From the NCBI GenBank assembly GCA_020622085.1, contig JAHRYM010000001.1:1-64000 (forward strand): 64,000 bases of DNA, given 5' to 3'. The notes beneath the pieces were generated by a model. It did no database searches. It saw only the letters and a program-made list of their open reading frames with translations, and was not told the origin of the DNA. Source of the stretch: Paracoccaceae bacterium (GTDB taxonomy: Bacteria > Pseudomonadota > Alphaproteobacteria > Rhodobacterales > Rhodobacteraceae). A program made the translations under genes and the position numbers. Every line of letters starts with the position of its first letter. Within the stretch, counting starts at the first letter, position 1. Below are positions 1 to 9,198 of the stretch, piece after piece.

Positions 1-52
1 CGTCAGGCTCATAACCTGAAGGCCGCAGGTTCAAATCCTGCCCCCGCAACCA
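1..52 (+). tRNA. Initiator tRNA-fMet (CAT), 3' part only
   Basis: The window opens inside a tRNA. The anticodon arm is at 3-19 with loop ctcataa (anticodon CAT at 10-12), the T arm at 25-41 has loop ttcaaat, the acceptor 3' strand is at 42-48 and an encoded CCA ends at 52. The 3' end CCCCCGCAACCA and the overall sequence match bacterial initiator tRNA rather than elongator tRNA-Met. The anticodon stem reads TCAGG/CCTGA, so the usual three G-C pairs of initiators are A-T, G-C, G-C here. The D arm lies outside the window. Confidence 0.9.
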
Positions 53-80
53 AAATTACCTTATATATCAAAGACTTCAA

Positions 81-104
81 AGCCGAGCATAACGCTCGGC
101 TTTT
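81..104 (+). terminator. Rho-independent terminator after the tRNA
   Basis: The arms gccgagc (82-88) and gctcggc (94-100) form a 7-bp GC-rich stem, extended by an A-T pair at 81/101, with a 5-nt loop, followed by TTTT. It sits 29 nt after the tRNA CCA end, as expected for the terminator of a tRNA transcript. Confidence 0.8.
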
Positions 105-213
105 GTCATTGGCAAAACGTGTCAACGCTGTGTCAACGTTTTACGAGTCGCGCAGAAAACGGCTCCAGTGGCCCCGTTTCCACCACCGTTGAAACCACCG
201 CCATCCCCTGATA

Positions 214-228
214 TATGACTCAGTCATA
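214..228. promoter_or_regulatory. Palindromic operator upstream of parDE
   Basis: TATGACT-C-AGTCATA is a perfect 15-nt palindrome lying 14 nt before the antitoxin start codon. Type II antitoxins of the ParD group usually repress their own operon by binding such dyads, so this is the likely autoregulation site. The palindrome is seen directly; its role is inferred. Confidence 0.6.
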
Positions 229-242
229 CCATGGAGGCGCTG

Positions 243-512
243 ATGACCGTCAAAACCACCCTCAGCTTCACCGACCGCCATCACCACTTCCTCTCGGAAA
301 AGGTCGGGCAGGGCATCTTCGCAACCCAGAGCGCCGCCGTCGCGGCAGCGCTGGAGCAGATGATGCAGGATGAAGAGGAACGCGAGGTTGCCCTAGCTGC
401 CCTTGGTCGGGAAATCCGCGCCCGGATGGAAACGCCACGCTCGGCGTTCATCGACCAGGATGACGCCTTCGCCGCCGCCCGTGGCACTATCGGCGCGGCG
501 CGCGGGGCGTGA
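243..512 (+). CDS. Type II antitoxin, ParD / ribbon-helix-helix family
   Basis: Predicted 89-residue antitoxin that would neutralise the toxin encoded immediately downstream and repress the shared promoter. I start it at ATG 243 because GGAGG (233-237) lies 5 nt upstream; the ATG at 231 lies on that Shine-Dalgarno. The N-terminal part (TLSFTDRHHHFLSEKVGQG) fits the beta strand plus first helix of a ribbon-helix-helix DNA-binding domain, and the rest is a charged helical tail typical of toxin-binding segments. It overlaps the toxin by 4 nt (GTGA). The pair sits just after a tRNA, a common integration context. The ParD assignment is by size, layout and motif style. Confidence 0.8.
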   Translation: MTVKTTLSFTDRHHHFLSEKVGQGIFATQSAAVAAALEQMMQDEEEREVALAALGREIRARMETPRSAFIDQDDAFAAARGTIGAARGA

Positions 513-826
513 TTTTCCGGATCAGGTTCCATCCGCTGGTAGCACGTGATCTTGATGCCATCGCGCAGTGGATCATCGACTATGCCGGGCCCGAGGTGGC
601 GGCACGCAAACTGTCCGAGATCGAAGCCGCCATCGCAACGCTGAAAACGACGCCCCACAAGGGCAGCCTCCGCGATGAAATCGCCCCTGGCATCCGTGCC
701 ATTCCGGCAGGACGGAAAGCCGTCGTCGCCTTCCTGGTCGACGATGACGCCGGCGAAGTGCTGATCTACGCGGTCACCTACGGCGGCGCGGATTGGATCA
801 GGCGGACCGATGCGCGCAGCCGCTGA
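509..826 (+). CDS. Type II toxin, RelE/ParE family
   Basis: Predicted 105-residue ParE-type toxin. It starts at a GTG overlapping the antitoxin stop codon, so the two are translationally coupled. The N-terminal segment (RIRFHPLVARDLDAIAQWI) and later KGSLRDEIAPGIRAIPAGRK and LIYAVTYGGADW blocks fit the RelE/ParE fold, with the late-strand R-x-I-P pattern seen in ParE proteins that poison DNA gyrase. Some family members are ribosome-dependent mRNases instead, and the sequence alone does not decide between these. No frameshift is visible, so the pair appears intact. Confidence 0.8.
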   Translation: MIFRIRFHPLVARDLDAIAQWIIDYAGPEVAARKLSEIEAAIATLKTTPHKGSLRDEIAPGIRAIPAGRKAVVAFLVDDDAGEVLIYAVTYGGADWIRRTDARSR

Positions 827-858
827 TCCAGCCCGTCCTTGCAACGGGCACCGACGAT

Positions 859-1404
859 TTACGCGGCGCTCTTCCATTTCAAAGGGGTGAGGTAAACGAT
901 GTCGTCACCGACACTGACCATCACTTCGCCGTCCTGAATGTTGATCTGCAGCTTCATCGTGCGGTTCGTCAGCTTGGCCAGTGCGCCGGTGTCCTTCTCG
1001 GAAAAGCCAATCACCTGAAGGTTCTCAAAGCGGGTGGTGCTGCCTTTGATCTTGTCCCACCATATCTCCGCCGTCCTGCCGCCATAAGGATAGACGATCA
1101 CCTTGTCAGCTTTGCTGCAGGACTGACGCATCACCTTCTCGCTGGGGAGGCCAAGGGCCACCCACACATCAAGTTCGCCGCTCAGGCTTTTCTGCCAGAT
1201 GTCTGGCTCATCTTCGGTGGAAATCCCCTTGGTCATTTCCAGGTTCTCATGGGCATTCAGGGCAAAGGCGATGATGCGCACCATCATCCGCTCATCCGTT
1301 TCCGAGGGATGCTTGGCCACGGTCAGCTTGTGGGTCTCGTAATAGTGGCGATCCATGTCAGAGACGGAGAGCTCAACTTTGTAAATGGTGGCATTTTGCG
1401 CCAT
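859..1404 (-). CDS. yaeQ: YaeQ family protein
   Basis: A 181-residue protein close in length and sequence pattern to Escherichia coli YaeQ: ATIYK at the N-terminus, then L-x-x-A-K-HPSETDERMM, DEPDIW, VWVALGLPSE, AEIWW, and the final NRTMKLQINIQDG. The family has a PD-(D/E)XK nuclease-like fold and was linked by early work to RfaH-type suppression; its biochemical role is not settled. The start is ATG 1402-1404. The left end of the insertion sequence begins 14 nt upstream, so the native promoter of this gene has probably been lost or replaced. It converges on parE, 32 nt away. Confidence 0.9.
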   Translation of the reverse strand: MAQNATIYKVELSVSDMDRHYYETHKLTVAKHPSETDERMMVRIIAFALNAHENLEMTKGISTEDEPDIWQKSLSGELDVWVALGLPSEKVMRQSCSKADKVIVYPYGGRTAEIWWDKIKGSTTRFENLQVIGFSEKDTGALAKLTNRTMKLQINIQDGEVMVSVGDDIVYLTPLKWKSAA

Positions 1405-1417
1405 GGCTTGTCCCGTC

Positions 1418-2467
1418 GACTCTGTTGCACAAATCCCATGATGGATTCATCTCGTGAATCCAGCGTGGTATCTGGGCGGCATGAGCAGACCCACGCCCCC
1501 CGCCTACAAAACCTGGAACTGGCCCGCATATGACAAGGCGCTGAAGCGCCGTGGCTCTCTGACGATCTGGTTCGATCCCGCCATGACCTGTGAGGCCGCG
1601 CCGACTGGCAAGCGCGGTCGCCAGCCCGCCTGCAGCGACGCAGCGATCCAGACCTGCCTGACGATGAAGGTGCTGTTTGGCATGGCGCTGCGGCAAACGA
1701 CCGGGTTCGTCGAGAGCCTGCTGCGCCTGACCGGCCTGGACTGGGCCGTGCCTGACTTCAGCACGCTGTCACGGCGCCAGAAGTCCCTGAAGGTCAACAT
1801 CCCCTACCGCGGCTCGGACGGTCCGCTCCACCTGCTGGTCGACAGCACCGGGATCAAGGTCGAGGGCGAAGGGGAGTGGAACGCCCGCAAGCATGGCGGC
1901 ACGAAACGGCGCGTCTGGCGGAAGATCCACATCGGGATCGACGAGAAATCCCTGGAAATCCGGGCCGCAGAGTTCACCACCAGCGACGTGGGCGATGCGC
2001 CCATGCTGCCCGAACTTCTCGACCAGATACCATCCGAGCAGGAGATCGCCACCGTCACAGCCGATGGCGCTTTCGACACGCGCAAGTGCCATGACGCCAT
2101 CGCTGCCCGTGGTGCAACCGCGATCATCCCGCCCCGCAAGAACGCCAAACCGTGGAAGCCCGACACCGCCGGGGCGGTCGCCCGCAACGAGATTCTGCGC
2201 ACATCGAAGCGTGTCGGTCGAACCATCTGGCGACGATGGAGCGGCTATCACCGCCGAAGCCGCGTCGAGGCCAAGATGCACTGTGTGAAGCTGCTCGGCC
2301 AGCGCCTGACTGCCCGGGACTTCGACCGTCAGGTCGCAGAGTTCCAGGTTCGTGTCGCCGTTCTGAACGGCTTCACCGCGCTCGGAACACCCGTCACGGA
2401 AGCCGTAGGATAAGTCTGTCCGGGGAAAGGGGTAGTCCGGGCTGCAAATGATCTGTGCAACAGAGCC
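1418..2467 (+). mobile_element. IS5-family insertion sequence, complete
   Basis: The element is bounded by 18-nt imperfect terminal inverted repeats: GACTCTGTTGCACAAATC at 1418-1435 and the complement of GGCTCTGTTGCACAGATC at 2450-2467 (16 of 18 identical). It carries a single intact transposase. Total length is about 1050 bp, normal for IS5-like elements. I see no target duplication: the flanks are gtc on the left and cat on the right. This suggests recombination or a deletion after insertion. It lies between the yaeQ start and the hutU stop, 3 nt from the latter. Confidence 0.85.
1481..2413 (+). CDS. IS5-family DDE transposase
   Basis: Transposase of the surrounding insertion sequence, about 310 residues. 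The DDE catalytic triad is readable: Asp in LLVDSTGIK, Asp in VTADGAFDTRKC and Glu in RRSRVEAKMH, with the IS5-type N-terminal block KRRGSLTIWFDP and the substrate-binding region before it. I chose ATG 1481 (MSRPTPPAYK) because homologues of this group start close to this motif; a GTG at 1454 would add nine residues. The reading frame is uninterrupted, so the element may still be active. Confidence 0.9.
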   Translation: MSRPTPPAYKTWNWPAYDKALKRRGSLTIWFDPAMTCEAAPTGKRGRQPACSDAAIQTCLTMKVLFGMALRQTTGFVESLLRLTGLDWAVPDFSTLSRRQKSLKVNIPYRGSDGPLHLLVDSTGIKVEGEGEWNARKHGGTKRRVWRKIHIGIDEKSLEIRAAEFTTSDVGDAPMLPELLDQIPSEQEIATVTADGAFDTRKCHDAIAARGATAIIPPRKNAKPWKPDTAGAVARNEILRTSKRVGRTIWRRWSGYHRRSRVEAKMHCVKLLGQRLTARDFDRQVAEFQVRVAVLNGFTALGTPVTEAVG

Positions 2468-2470
2468 CAT

Positions 2471-4168
2471 TCAGCCCAGGATGCGCGGCAGCCGCAGCCC
2501 CTGTTCGCGCGCGCAGTCGATGGCGATGTCATAGCCCGCATCGGCATGACGCCACACGCCCGAGGCCGGATCGTTCCACAGCACCCGCTCCAGCCGTTTT
2601 GCAGCCTCGGGCGTGCCGTCGGCCACGATGACGACGCCAGCGTGCTGCGAAAAGCCCATGCCGACGCCGCCGCCGTGGTGCAGCGAAACCCATGTCGCGC
2701 CGCTTGCGGTATTGACCAGAGCGTTCAGCAGCGGCCAGTCCGACACGGCATCCGATCCGTCGCGCATGGCTTCCGTTTCGCGGTTGGGCGAGGCGACGGA
2801 GCCAGAATCCAGATGGTCGCGCCCGATTACAACCGGGGCCTTCAGCTCACCCCGCGCCACCATCTCGTTGAACATCAGCCCGGCGCGATGCCGGTCGCCC
2901 AGCCCGATCCAGCAGATCCGCGCGGGCAGCCCCTGGAAGGCGATCCGGTCACGCACCATGTCGAGCCAGTTGTGCAGATGGGCGTTGTCGGGGAAGAGCT
3001 TCTTCATCGCCTCATCGGTCTTGTAGATGTCTTCCGGGTCACCCGACAGCGCCACCCAGCGGAAGGGGCCGATGCCCTTGCAGAACAGCGGCCGGATATA
3101 GGCAGGGACAAAGCCGGGGAAGGCGAAGGCATTTTCCAGACCTTCTTCCCGGGCGACCTGCCGGATGTTGTTGCCGTAATCGAGCGTCGGCACGCCCGCA
3201 TTCCAGAAGCCCACCATAGCCGCCACATGATCGCGCATGCTGGCGCGAGCTGCTTTTTCGACCGCCTTGGGGTCGGATTCCTGCCGGGCTCGCCATTCGC
3301 CGACATTCCAGCCCTTCGGCAGATAGCCATGCAGCGGATCATGCGCGCTGGTCTGGTCGGTGACGATGTCGGGGCGACCGTTGGGCAGGGCCTCGCACGC
3401 CTGCATCCGGCGCAGGATTTCGGGAAAGACCTCGGCGGCGTTGCCGATCAGGGCCACCGATTTCGCCTCGCCCTCGCGGGTCCAGCGGTCGATCATCGCC
3501 AGCGCCTCGTCAAGGCTGTGGGTCTTGGCGTCGCAATAGCGGGTGCGGATGCGGAAATCGGCCCGTGTCTCGTCGCATTCCACTGCTAGGCAGCAGGCCC
3601 CGGCCATCACGGCGGCCAGCGGCTGCGCGCCGCCCATGCCGCCAAGCCCGGCCGTCAGGATCCACTTGCCGCGCAGGTTGCCGCCATAGTGCTGGCGGCC
3701 CGCCTCGGCAAAGGTTTCATAAGTGCCCTGCACGATGCCTTGCGTGCCGATGTAGATCCAGGATCCGGCGGTCATCTGGCCATACATCGCCAGCCCCTTG
3801 CGATCGAGCTCGTTGAAATGTTCCCAGGTCGCCCAGTGCGGCACGAGGTTCGAGTTGGCGATCAGCACGCGCGGTGCGTCCCTATGTGTGCGGATGATGG
3901 CGATGGGCTTGCCCGACTGGACGACCAGCGTCTCGTCGGCCTCAAGCTCGCGCAGGCTGGCAACGATGGTATCGAAATCCGCCCAGGTCCGCGCGGCGCG
4001 GCCGATGCCGCCATAGACTACCAGTTCATGCGGGTTTTCCGCCACGTCTGGGTGCAGGTTGTTCATCAGCATCCGCATCGCGGCTTCGGTCTGCCAGGAC
4101 TTGGCGGTGATCTCGGTCCCGGTCGGCGGGAAGATGTCGCGGGCATTGTGGCGGGGGTTCACGGTCAT
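2471..4168 (-). CDS. hutU: Urocanate hydratase (urocanase)
   Basis: Cytoplasmic NAD+-dependent enzyme that converts urocanate to 4-imidazolone-5-propionate, step two of histidine degradation. At 565 residues it has the full family length. Visible signatures are the glycine-rich NAD-binding stretch [12 protein letters not shown] near residue 170, the active-site cysteine region [15 protein letters not shown] near 415 and the C-terminal [15 protein letters not shown]. It is the last gene of the minus-strand run hutI-hutH-hutG-hutU, 30 nt after hutG. An insertion sequence ends 3 nt beyond its stop codon, so the original operon terminator is probably gone. The gene itself is intact. Confidence 0.97.
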   Translation of the reverse strand: MTVNPRHNARDIFPPTGTEITAKSWQTEAAMRMLMNNLHPDVAENPHELVVYGGIGRAARTWADFDTIVASLRELEADETLVVQSGKPIAIIRTHRDAPRVLIANSNLVPHWATWEHFNELDRKGLAMYGQMTAGSWIYIGTQGIVQGTYETFAEAGRQHYGGNLRGKWILTAGLGGMGGAQPLAAVMAGACCLAVECDETRADFRIRTRYCDAKTHSLDEALAMIDRWTREGEAKSVALIGNAAEVFPEILRRMQACEALPNGRPDIVTDQTSAHDPLHGYLPKGWNVGEWRARQESDPKAVEKAARASMRDHVAAMVGFWNAGVPTLDYGNNIRQVAREEGLENAFAFPGFVPAYIRPLFCKGIGPFRWVALSGDPEDIYKTDEAMKKLFPDNAHLHNWLDMVRDRIAFQGLPARICWIGLGDRHRAGLMFNEMVARGELKAPVVIGRDHLDSGSVASPNRETEAMRDGSDAVSDWPLLNALVNTASGATWVSLHHGGGVGMGFSQHAGVVIVADGTPEAAKRLERVLWNDPASGVWRHADAGYDIAIDCAREQGLRLPRILG

Positions 4169-4198
4169 GGCGTCGGTTCCTTTGCAAGAAGGAGAATG

Positions 4199-5017
4199 TC
4201 AGATGGTCCGGGCGGCGAGCGCGCCTGAACGGGCAAGCTGTTCAAGATCGGCCAGAAGCGGGCCGAGGATGTTGCGAATATCGGCCGCGCGCGACAGGTC
4301 GAACGCCCATGGCACGGCCTCGGTGGACAGGTATGCGCGTTGGGCCAGTTCCATCTGCACCGCATGGATTCCCGCATCCGGGCGGCCGTAGTGGCGTGTG
4401 GTCCAGCCGCCGCGGAACCGCCCGTTCAGGACCATGTCCATCGCCGGTGCGGCGGTCGCGCAGTGCTTGACCACCACCCGCTCCAGCGCGGGGGCGCAGG
4501 TGACACCACCATCGGTGCCGATGGAAAACACCGGCAGAAGCCCCTCGAACAGGAAGGGAATCCGCGACCGGATCGAGTGGCAGTCGTAGACGACGGCGAT
4601 TCCATGGCGGGCCTGCACCCGGTCCACCTCGGCCTGCAGCGCGGCGTGATAGGGCGCGTGAAAGGCCCGCCGCCGTGCCTCGATCTCGTCGGATGAAGGC
4701 TCCTGTCCCGGCTTCCAGATCGGACGGCCGTCGAAATCGGTGACGGGACAAAGGTTGGTCGTGTTCTGCCCGGGGTAAAGCGAGACCCCGGCCGGATCGC
4801 GGTTGGCATCGATGGCATAGCGGTGCGTGGTGGCGCGCACGACGGTCGCACCGGGCAGAAGCCCGTCATAAAGCCGCTCGATATGCCAGTCGGTGTCGGC
4901 CAGCGTGCGGCCGTTTTCATCAAGCCGCGCCAAGAGATCCTCGGGCAGCCAGGTGCCACCGTGCGGCTGTGCCAGGATCACGGGGCTTTCGCGGGAAATG
5001 ACCTGAACCGGGGTCAT
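4199..5017 (-). CDS. hutG: N-formylglutamate deformylase
   Basis: Last enzyme of the five-step histidine pathway, hydrolysing N-formyl-L-glutamate to glutamate and formate; it receives its substrate from HutF. Predicted 272 residues. The N-formylglutamate amidohydrolase pattern is visible: [13 protein letters not shown] near residue 17, [13 protein letters not shown], then the metal-site motif [10 protein letters not shown] and [11 protein letters not shown] start at ATG 5015-5017, whose TGA overlap with hutH (ATGA) implies translational coupling. A longer frame upstream lies inside hutH and was not used. Confidence 0.93.
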   Translation of the reverse strand: MTPVQVISRESPVILAQPHGGTWLPEDLLARLDENGRTLADTDWHIERLYDGLLPGATVVRATTHRYAIDANRDPAGVSLYPGQNTTNLCPVTDFDGRPIWKPGQEPSSDEIEARRRAFHAPYHAALQAEVDRVQARHGIAVVYDCHSIRSRIPFLFEGLLPVFSIGTDGGVTCAPALERVVVKHCATAAPAMDMVLNGRFRGGWTTRHYGRPDAGIHAVQMELAQRAYLSTEAVPWAFDLSRAADIRNILGPLLADLEQLARSGALAARTI

Positions 5018-6552
5018 TCTGCCAGCTCCGGCAGGGGCAGGCCTGCCGCCTTGGCGATGGTGCCACCGCCAACCAGACGGCCGGCGGCTGCAAGGTCGGG
5101 CGCAAGGAAACGGTCGGTGCCCAGTGTGGCCACCTGCTGGCGCAGGCAGGTCACGACCCGTTGCAGCGGCGCCGAGGTGACAAGGGGGGCGCGAAACTCC
5201 ACCCCCTGCGCGGCACAAAGCAACTCTACCCCGAGAATGTGGTTCAGGTTCTCGACCATGCGCCCGAGCCGCCGCGCGCCATGCGCGGCCATGCTGACGT
5301 GGTCTTCCTGATTGGCCGATGTGGGCGTCGAATCGGTGACGCAAGGATTGGCGAGGTGCTTGTTCTCGCTCATCAGCGCGGCGGTTGTGACTTCGGCGAT
5401 CATCAGGCCCGAATTAAGGCCCGGCTCCGGCGTGAGGAAGGGCGGCAGGTCGCAAGACAACGTCGGGTCCACCATCAGTGCCACGCGGCGTTGGGCGATG
5501 GCGCCAATCTCGCTCAGCGCCAGCGCGATCATGTCGGCGGCAAAGCCCACCGGTTCGGCATGGAAATTGCCGCCAGACACGATCAGCCCGGCCTCGGTCA
5601 GCACCAGCGGGTTGTCGGTGGCGGCATTCGCCTCGATTTCCAGCGTTCGCGCGGCCTGGCGCAGAACGTCCATCGCGGCGCCGGTCACCTGTGGCTGGCA
5701 TCGGATGCAATAGGGATCCTGCACGCGGATATCGCCGTTGCGATGGCTTTCGCGGATCACTGATCCCTCAAGCAGCGCACGCATCAATGCGGCGGCCTCG
5801 ATCTGGCCTGCATGGCCCCGCAGCGAATGGATCTCAGGCTGCAAGGGCGCGGTCGATCCCATGATCGCATCGGTCGACAGGGCCGAAATGACCAGTGCCG
5901 AGCGCGCCGCGTTCCAGGCGCCAAAAAGCCCGGACAGGGCGAAGGCGGTGGAAAACTGGGTGCCGTTGATGAAGGCCAGCCCTTCCTTCGGACCCAGCGG
6001 GACGGGCCGCAGTCCCGCCGCCGCCAGCGCCTCCGCCCCCGGCAGGATGTGGCCCTGAAAGGCGGCGTGGCCATGGCCGATCAGCACCGCCGTCATATGG
6101 GCCAGGGGCGCCAGATCCCCGCTTGCGCCGACCGAGCCCTGCGCGGGCACGACGGGTGTCACGCCACGGGCCAGCATGTCCTGCATCAGCTCGACCAGTT
6201 CCCAGCGCACGCCCGATGCCCCGCGGCCAAGGCTGAGGAGCTTGAGAACCATCATCAGCCGCGTCTGCGCCTCGGGAATGGCGTCGCCCACACCGCAGCA
6301 ATGCGACAGGATCAGGTTTTCCTGCAGCTTGGCAGTATCCTTGGGGGCGATCTTCAGGCTGGCCAGCTTGCCAAAGCCCGTGTTCACGCCATAGACCGCC
6401 ACATCGCCCTGCGCAGCCTCGGCCACGCGCGCTGCGGCAGCCTCGACTGCCGGGCGGGCGGCGGGTGACAGCGCCGCAGGTGCCCCGCTGCGCCAAATCC
6501 GTTCCAGTTGCGCCAGGCCGGTCTTGCCGGGGATCAGGATTTCGGGCGACAT
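5014..6552 (-). CDS. hutH: Histidine ammonia-lyase
   Basis: Deaminates L-histidine to urocanate and ammonia, the first step of the pathway. The Ala-Ser-Gly triplet that cyclises to the MIO cofactor is present in [14 protein letters not shown] (about residue 142), with [10 protein letters not shown] upstream and the [12 protein letters not shown] and [10 protein letters not shown] blocks conserved. The start ATG at 6550-6552 gives 512 residues, the usual size; the frame could extend upstream into hutI but only with an implausible tail. hutI stops one base before this start, so translation is likely coupled. Confidence 0.95.
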   Translation of the reverse strand: MSPEILIPGKTGLAQLERIWRSGAPAALSPAARPAVEAAAARVAEAAQGDVAVYGVNTGFGKLASLKIAPKDTAKLQENLILSHCCGVGDAIPEAQTRLMMVLKLLSLGRGASGVRWELVELMQDMLARGVTPVVPAQGSVGASGDLAPLAHMTAVLIGHGHAAFQGHILPGAEALAAAGLRPVPLGPKEGLAFINGTQFSTAFALSGLFGAWNAARSALVISALSTDAIMGSTAPLQPEIHSLRGHAGQIEAAALMRALLEGSVIRESHRNGDIRVQDPYCIRCQPQVTGAAMDVLRQAARTLEIEANAATDNPLVLTEAGLIVSGGNFHAEPVGFAADMIALALSEIGAIAQRRVALMVDPTLSCDLPPFLTPEPGLNSGLMIAEVTTAALMSENKHLANPCVTDSTPTSANQEDHVSMAAHGARRLGRMVENLNHILGVELLCAAQGVEFRAPLVTSAPLQRVVTCLRQQVATLGTDRFLAPDLAAAGRLVGGGTIAKAAGLPLPELAE

Positions 6553-6553
6553 C

Positions 6554-7741
6554 TCAGGCGTCAAGGTGGCCTCCATGAATGCGGGCGTAAAGCGGGGTTG
6601 CGCCGATCCGGTAGGAAAGTTCGGCGGGATGGCGAGCGTCCCAGATCGCAAGGTCGGCGCGCAGTCCAGGCGCGATGCGGCCGGCGTCGGACAGCCCCAA
6701 TGCAGCGGCGGCGTGAACCGTGACACCTGCCAAAGCCTCCTCCGGGGTCATGCGGAACAATGTGCAGGCCATGTTCATCGCCAGCGTGAGCGAGGTCATC
6801 GGCGCCGTGCCGGGGTTGCAGTCGGTGGCAACGGCCATCCGCACGCCGTGGCGGCGCAAGAGGCCGATGGGCGGGAGTTGCGTTTCGCGCAGGGTGTAGA
6901 AAGCCGCGGGCAGGATCACCGCAACCGTCCCGGCCGCCGCCATTGCCGCAGCACCCGCTTCGTCCAGATATTCCAGATGATCGGCTGACAGCGCCCCGTG
7001 CCGCGCCGCCAGAGCCGCGCCGCCAAGGTTTGAAAGCTGCTCGGCATGAAGCCGCACCGGCAGGCCCAGACCCTGCGCCACGACAAAAAGCCGGGCAATC
7101 TGGTCGGGGGAAAAGGCGATGCCTTCGCAAAAGCCGTCGACCGAATCGACAAGGCCCTCGGCATGGGCGGCATGCAGGGCGGGGATGCAGATCTCGTCCA
7201 GATAGGCATCGGCGCGACCCTGGTATTCGGGTGGCACGGCATGGGCGGCCAGAAGGCTTGTGTGCACCCGCACCGGCCGGGTCCGTTCCAGCGCGCGGGC
7301 AACACGCAGCATCTTCAACTCATCGGCGACGGTCAGGCCATAGCCGGATTTCACCTCGACCGTGGTCACGCCTTCGGACAGCATCCGGTCCAGACGCGGC
7401 AATGCGGATGCCAGCAGCTCTGCCTCGGAGGCGGCGCGCGTTGCGCGGACGGTCGAGACGATGCCACCCCCGGCGCGCGCAACTTCCTCGTAGCTTGCGC
7501 CGCTGAGCCGCATCTCGAATTCGCGCGCGCGGTCGCCGCCGTGGACAAGATGGGTGTGACAGTCGATCAGGCCGGGCGTGACAAGGCGTCCGCCAAGATC
7601 GATCCGGTCGCCGCCATCACCGGGGGCTTCGGCCTCGGGGCCGACCCAGGTGATGCGGTCGCCCTCAAGCCGGATAGCGGTGGCCTCGACAAGGCCGACA
7701 CCGTTTTCCATCGTCGCAAGCGTGGCGTTGGTGAGGATCAT
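6554..7741 (-). CDS. hutI: Imidazolonepropionase
   Basis: Zinc or iron amidohydrolase that opens the ring of 4-imidazolone-5-propionate to give N-formimino-L-glutamate. The 395 residues include the metal motif [14 protein letters not shown] (around residue 58), VEVKSGYGL near 145, RLHAEQLSN near 230 and [11 protein letters not shown] near 305, all typical of HutI. It is the first gene of the minus-strand hut operon; its start codon faces hutF across a 73-nt control region holding a palindromic operator. AAGAGG precedes the start by a suitable distance. Confidence 0.96.
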   Translation of the reverse strand: MILTNATLATMENGVGLVEATAIRLEGDRITWVGPEAEAPGDGGDRIDLGGRLVTPGLIDCHTHLVHGGDRAREFEMRLSGASYEEVARAGGGIVSTVRATRAASEAELLASALPRLDRMLSEGVTTVEVKSGYGLTVADELKMLRVARALERTRPVRVHTSLLAAHAVPPEYQGRADAYLDEICIPALHAAHAEGLVDSVDGFCEGIAFSPDQIARLFVVAQGLGLPVRLHAEQLSNLGGAALAARHGALSADHLEYLDEAGAAAMAAAGTVAVILPAAFYTLRETQLPPIGLLRRHGVRMAVATDCNPGTAPMTSLTLAMNMACTLFRMTPEEALAGVTVHAAAALGLSDAGRIAPGLRADLAIWDARHPAELSYRIGATPLYARIHGGHLDA

Positions 7742-7774
7742 GGATGCCTCTTGTTTAGCGTGTTGTAATGTGTT

Positions 7775-7790
7775 TTATGTCTGGACATAA
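7775..7790. promoter_or_regulatory. Probable HutC operator between hutI and hutF
   Basis: TTATGTC-TG-GACATAA has two perfect 7-nt inverted arms around a 2-nt centre. It lies in the 73-nt gap between the divergent hutI and hutF genes, where a GntR-type HutC repressor would control both directions. Related half sites (gacataa) recur at 10007-10013 and 17875-17881. The dyad is seen directly; assignment to HutC is inferred from position. Confidence 0.6.
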
Positions 7791-7814
7791 TGAACTGTCA
7801 AGATGGTTGGGCAC

Positions 7815-9194
7815 ATGCAGAAGATCTGGGCCGAGCAGGCGCTTCTTGCCGATGGATGGCATCGGGGGGTCAACATCGAGATCGGGGCAGACGGACGGAT
7901 CGCGCGGGTTGCCAAGGATTCGCCGGGCGCGGATTCGTATCGGGCGGGTGTCCTTGTCCCGGCGCCGGCGAACTGCCATTCGCATGCCTTTCAGCGCGCG
8001 ATGGCCGGCCTGACGGAACGGCGCGGAGAGCAGCCTTCGGACAGTTTCTGGACATGGCGGCAGTTGATGTATGGCTTCCTTGACCGGATCACGCCTGATC
8101 AGGTGCAGGCCATCGCCGCGCAGGTTCAGATGGAGATGCTCGAGGCGGGCTACGGCGCGAATGTCGAATTCCATTACCTGCATCACCGGCCCGATGGCGG
8201 GGCCTATGACAACCCGGCCGAAATGTCGGCCCGGATCGCCGCCGCCGCCGAAACCACGGGAATCGGGCTGACACTTCTGCCGGTGGCCTATCAGTTCGGC
8301 GGGCTGGACCGGCGGGCGCTTGGCCCCGGCCAGCGGCGGTTCGGAAATGACCCCGACCGCTATGCCCGGCTTCTGGAGGCTGCCGGGCAGGTGCTTGCCG
8401 CCTTGCCGGATGATGCGGTGCTGGGTGTTGCACCGCATTCGCTTCGCGCGGTGGATCCGGCATCGCTGGCCGATCTGGCCGCGCTGCGCCCAGATGCGCC
8501 AATCCACATGCATCTGGCCGAAACACTGGCCGAGGTGCAGGAGGTGCAGGCCGCGCTGGGTGCACGCCCGGTGGAATGGGTGCTTGGCAATGTTGCGCTT
8601 TCGCCGCGCTGGTGCCTGATCCACCTCACCCAGATGCAGCCGCAGGAAACGCAGGCGCTGGCGCAGAGCAGGGCGGTGGCCGGGCTTTGCCCGCTGACCG
8701 AAGCGAGCCTTGGCGACGGCATCTTCGACGGCGTTGCCTGGGCTGATGCGGGCGGCCGGATGGCGCTGGGGTCGGACAGCAACATCCGCATTTCGCTGGC
8801 CGAGGAGATGCGCCAGCTCGACACCAGCCAGCGCCTGCGGGACCATAGCCGGGCGGCGTTGGCCACGGCGGAACGTTCGACGGGGCGGCGCCTGCTGGAA
8901 GATGTGGCTCGTGGCGGTGCGGAGGCCTCGGGGCGCGGCGCTGGTGGGGCGGGCGGCAGGATCAGGGCCGGGGAATGGGCCGATCTTCTCGCGCTGGACA
9001 TGGACCATGTGGATCTTGAAGGGCTGGCCGGCGATACCATCCTCGACAGCTTTGCCTTCTCTGGCGACAGCGCCATGGTGGCCGATGTCTGGGCGGCCGG
9101 GCGTCATATGGTCCGGGGAGGGCGGCACATCCGGCGCGACGCGATAACTGCCGCCTACAGATCGGCGGTCCGTTCGCTGCGCGAAGGGGCCTGA
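7815..9194 (+). CDS. hutF: Formimidoylglutamate deiminase
   Basis: Amidohydrolase that deiminates N-formimino-L-glutamate to N-formyl-L-glutamate and ammonia. Together with HutG it marks the five-step route common in proteobacteria outside the enterics. About 459 residues. Metal-binding motifs PANCHSHAFQRAMAG near residue 54, HMHLAETLAEVQEV near 235, then CPLTEASLGDGIF and LGSDSNIRIS near 320 fit HutF. I prefer ATG 7815 (MQKIWAEQ), the usual family start; ATG 7803 is an alternative adding four residues. It is divergent from hutI and convergent with hutC, whose stop is only 4 nt away. Confidence 0.94.
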   Translation: MQKIWAEQALLADGWHRGVNIEIGADGRIARVAKDSPGADSYRAGVLVPAPANCHSHAFQRAMAGLTERRGEQPSDSFWTWRQLMYGFLDRITPDQVQAIAAQVQMEMLEAGYGANVEFHYLHHRPDGGAYDNPAEMSARIAAAAETTGIGLTLLPVAYQFGGLDRRALGPGQRRFGNDPDRYARLLEAAGQVLAALPDDAVLGVAPHSLRAVDPASLADLAALRPDAPIHMHLAETLAEVQEVQAALGARPVEWVLGNVALSPRWCLIHLTQMQPQETQALAQSRAVAGLCPLTEASLGDGIFDGVAWADAGGRMALGSDSNIRISLAEEMRQLDTSQRLRDHSRAALATAERSTGRRLLEDVARGGAEASGRGAGGAGGRIRAGEWADLLALDMDHVDLEGLAGDTILDSFAFSGDSAMVADVWAAGRHMVRGGRHIRRDAITAAYRSAVRSLREGA

Positions 9195-9198
9195 CGCT

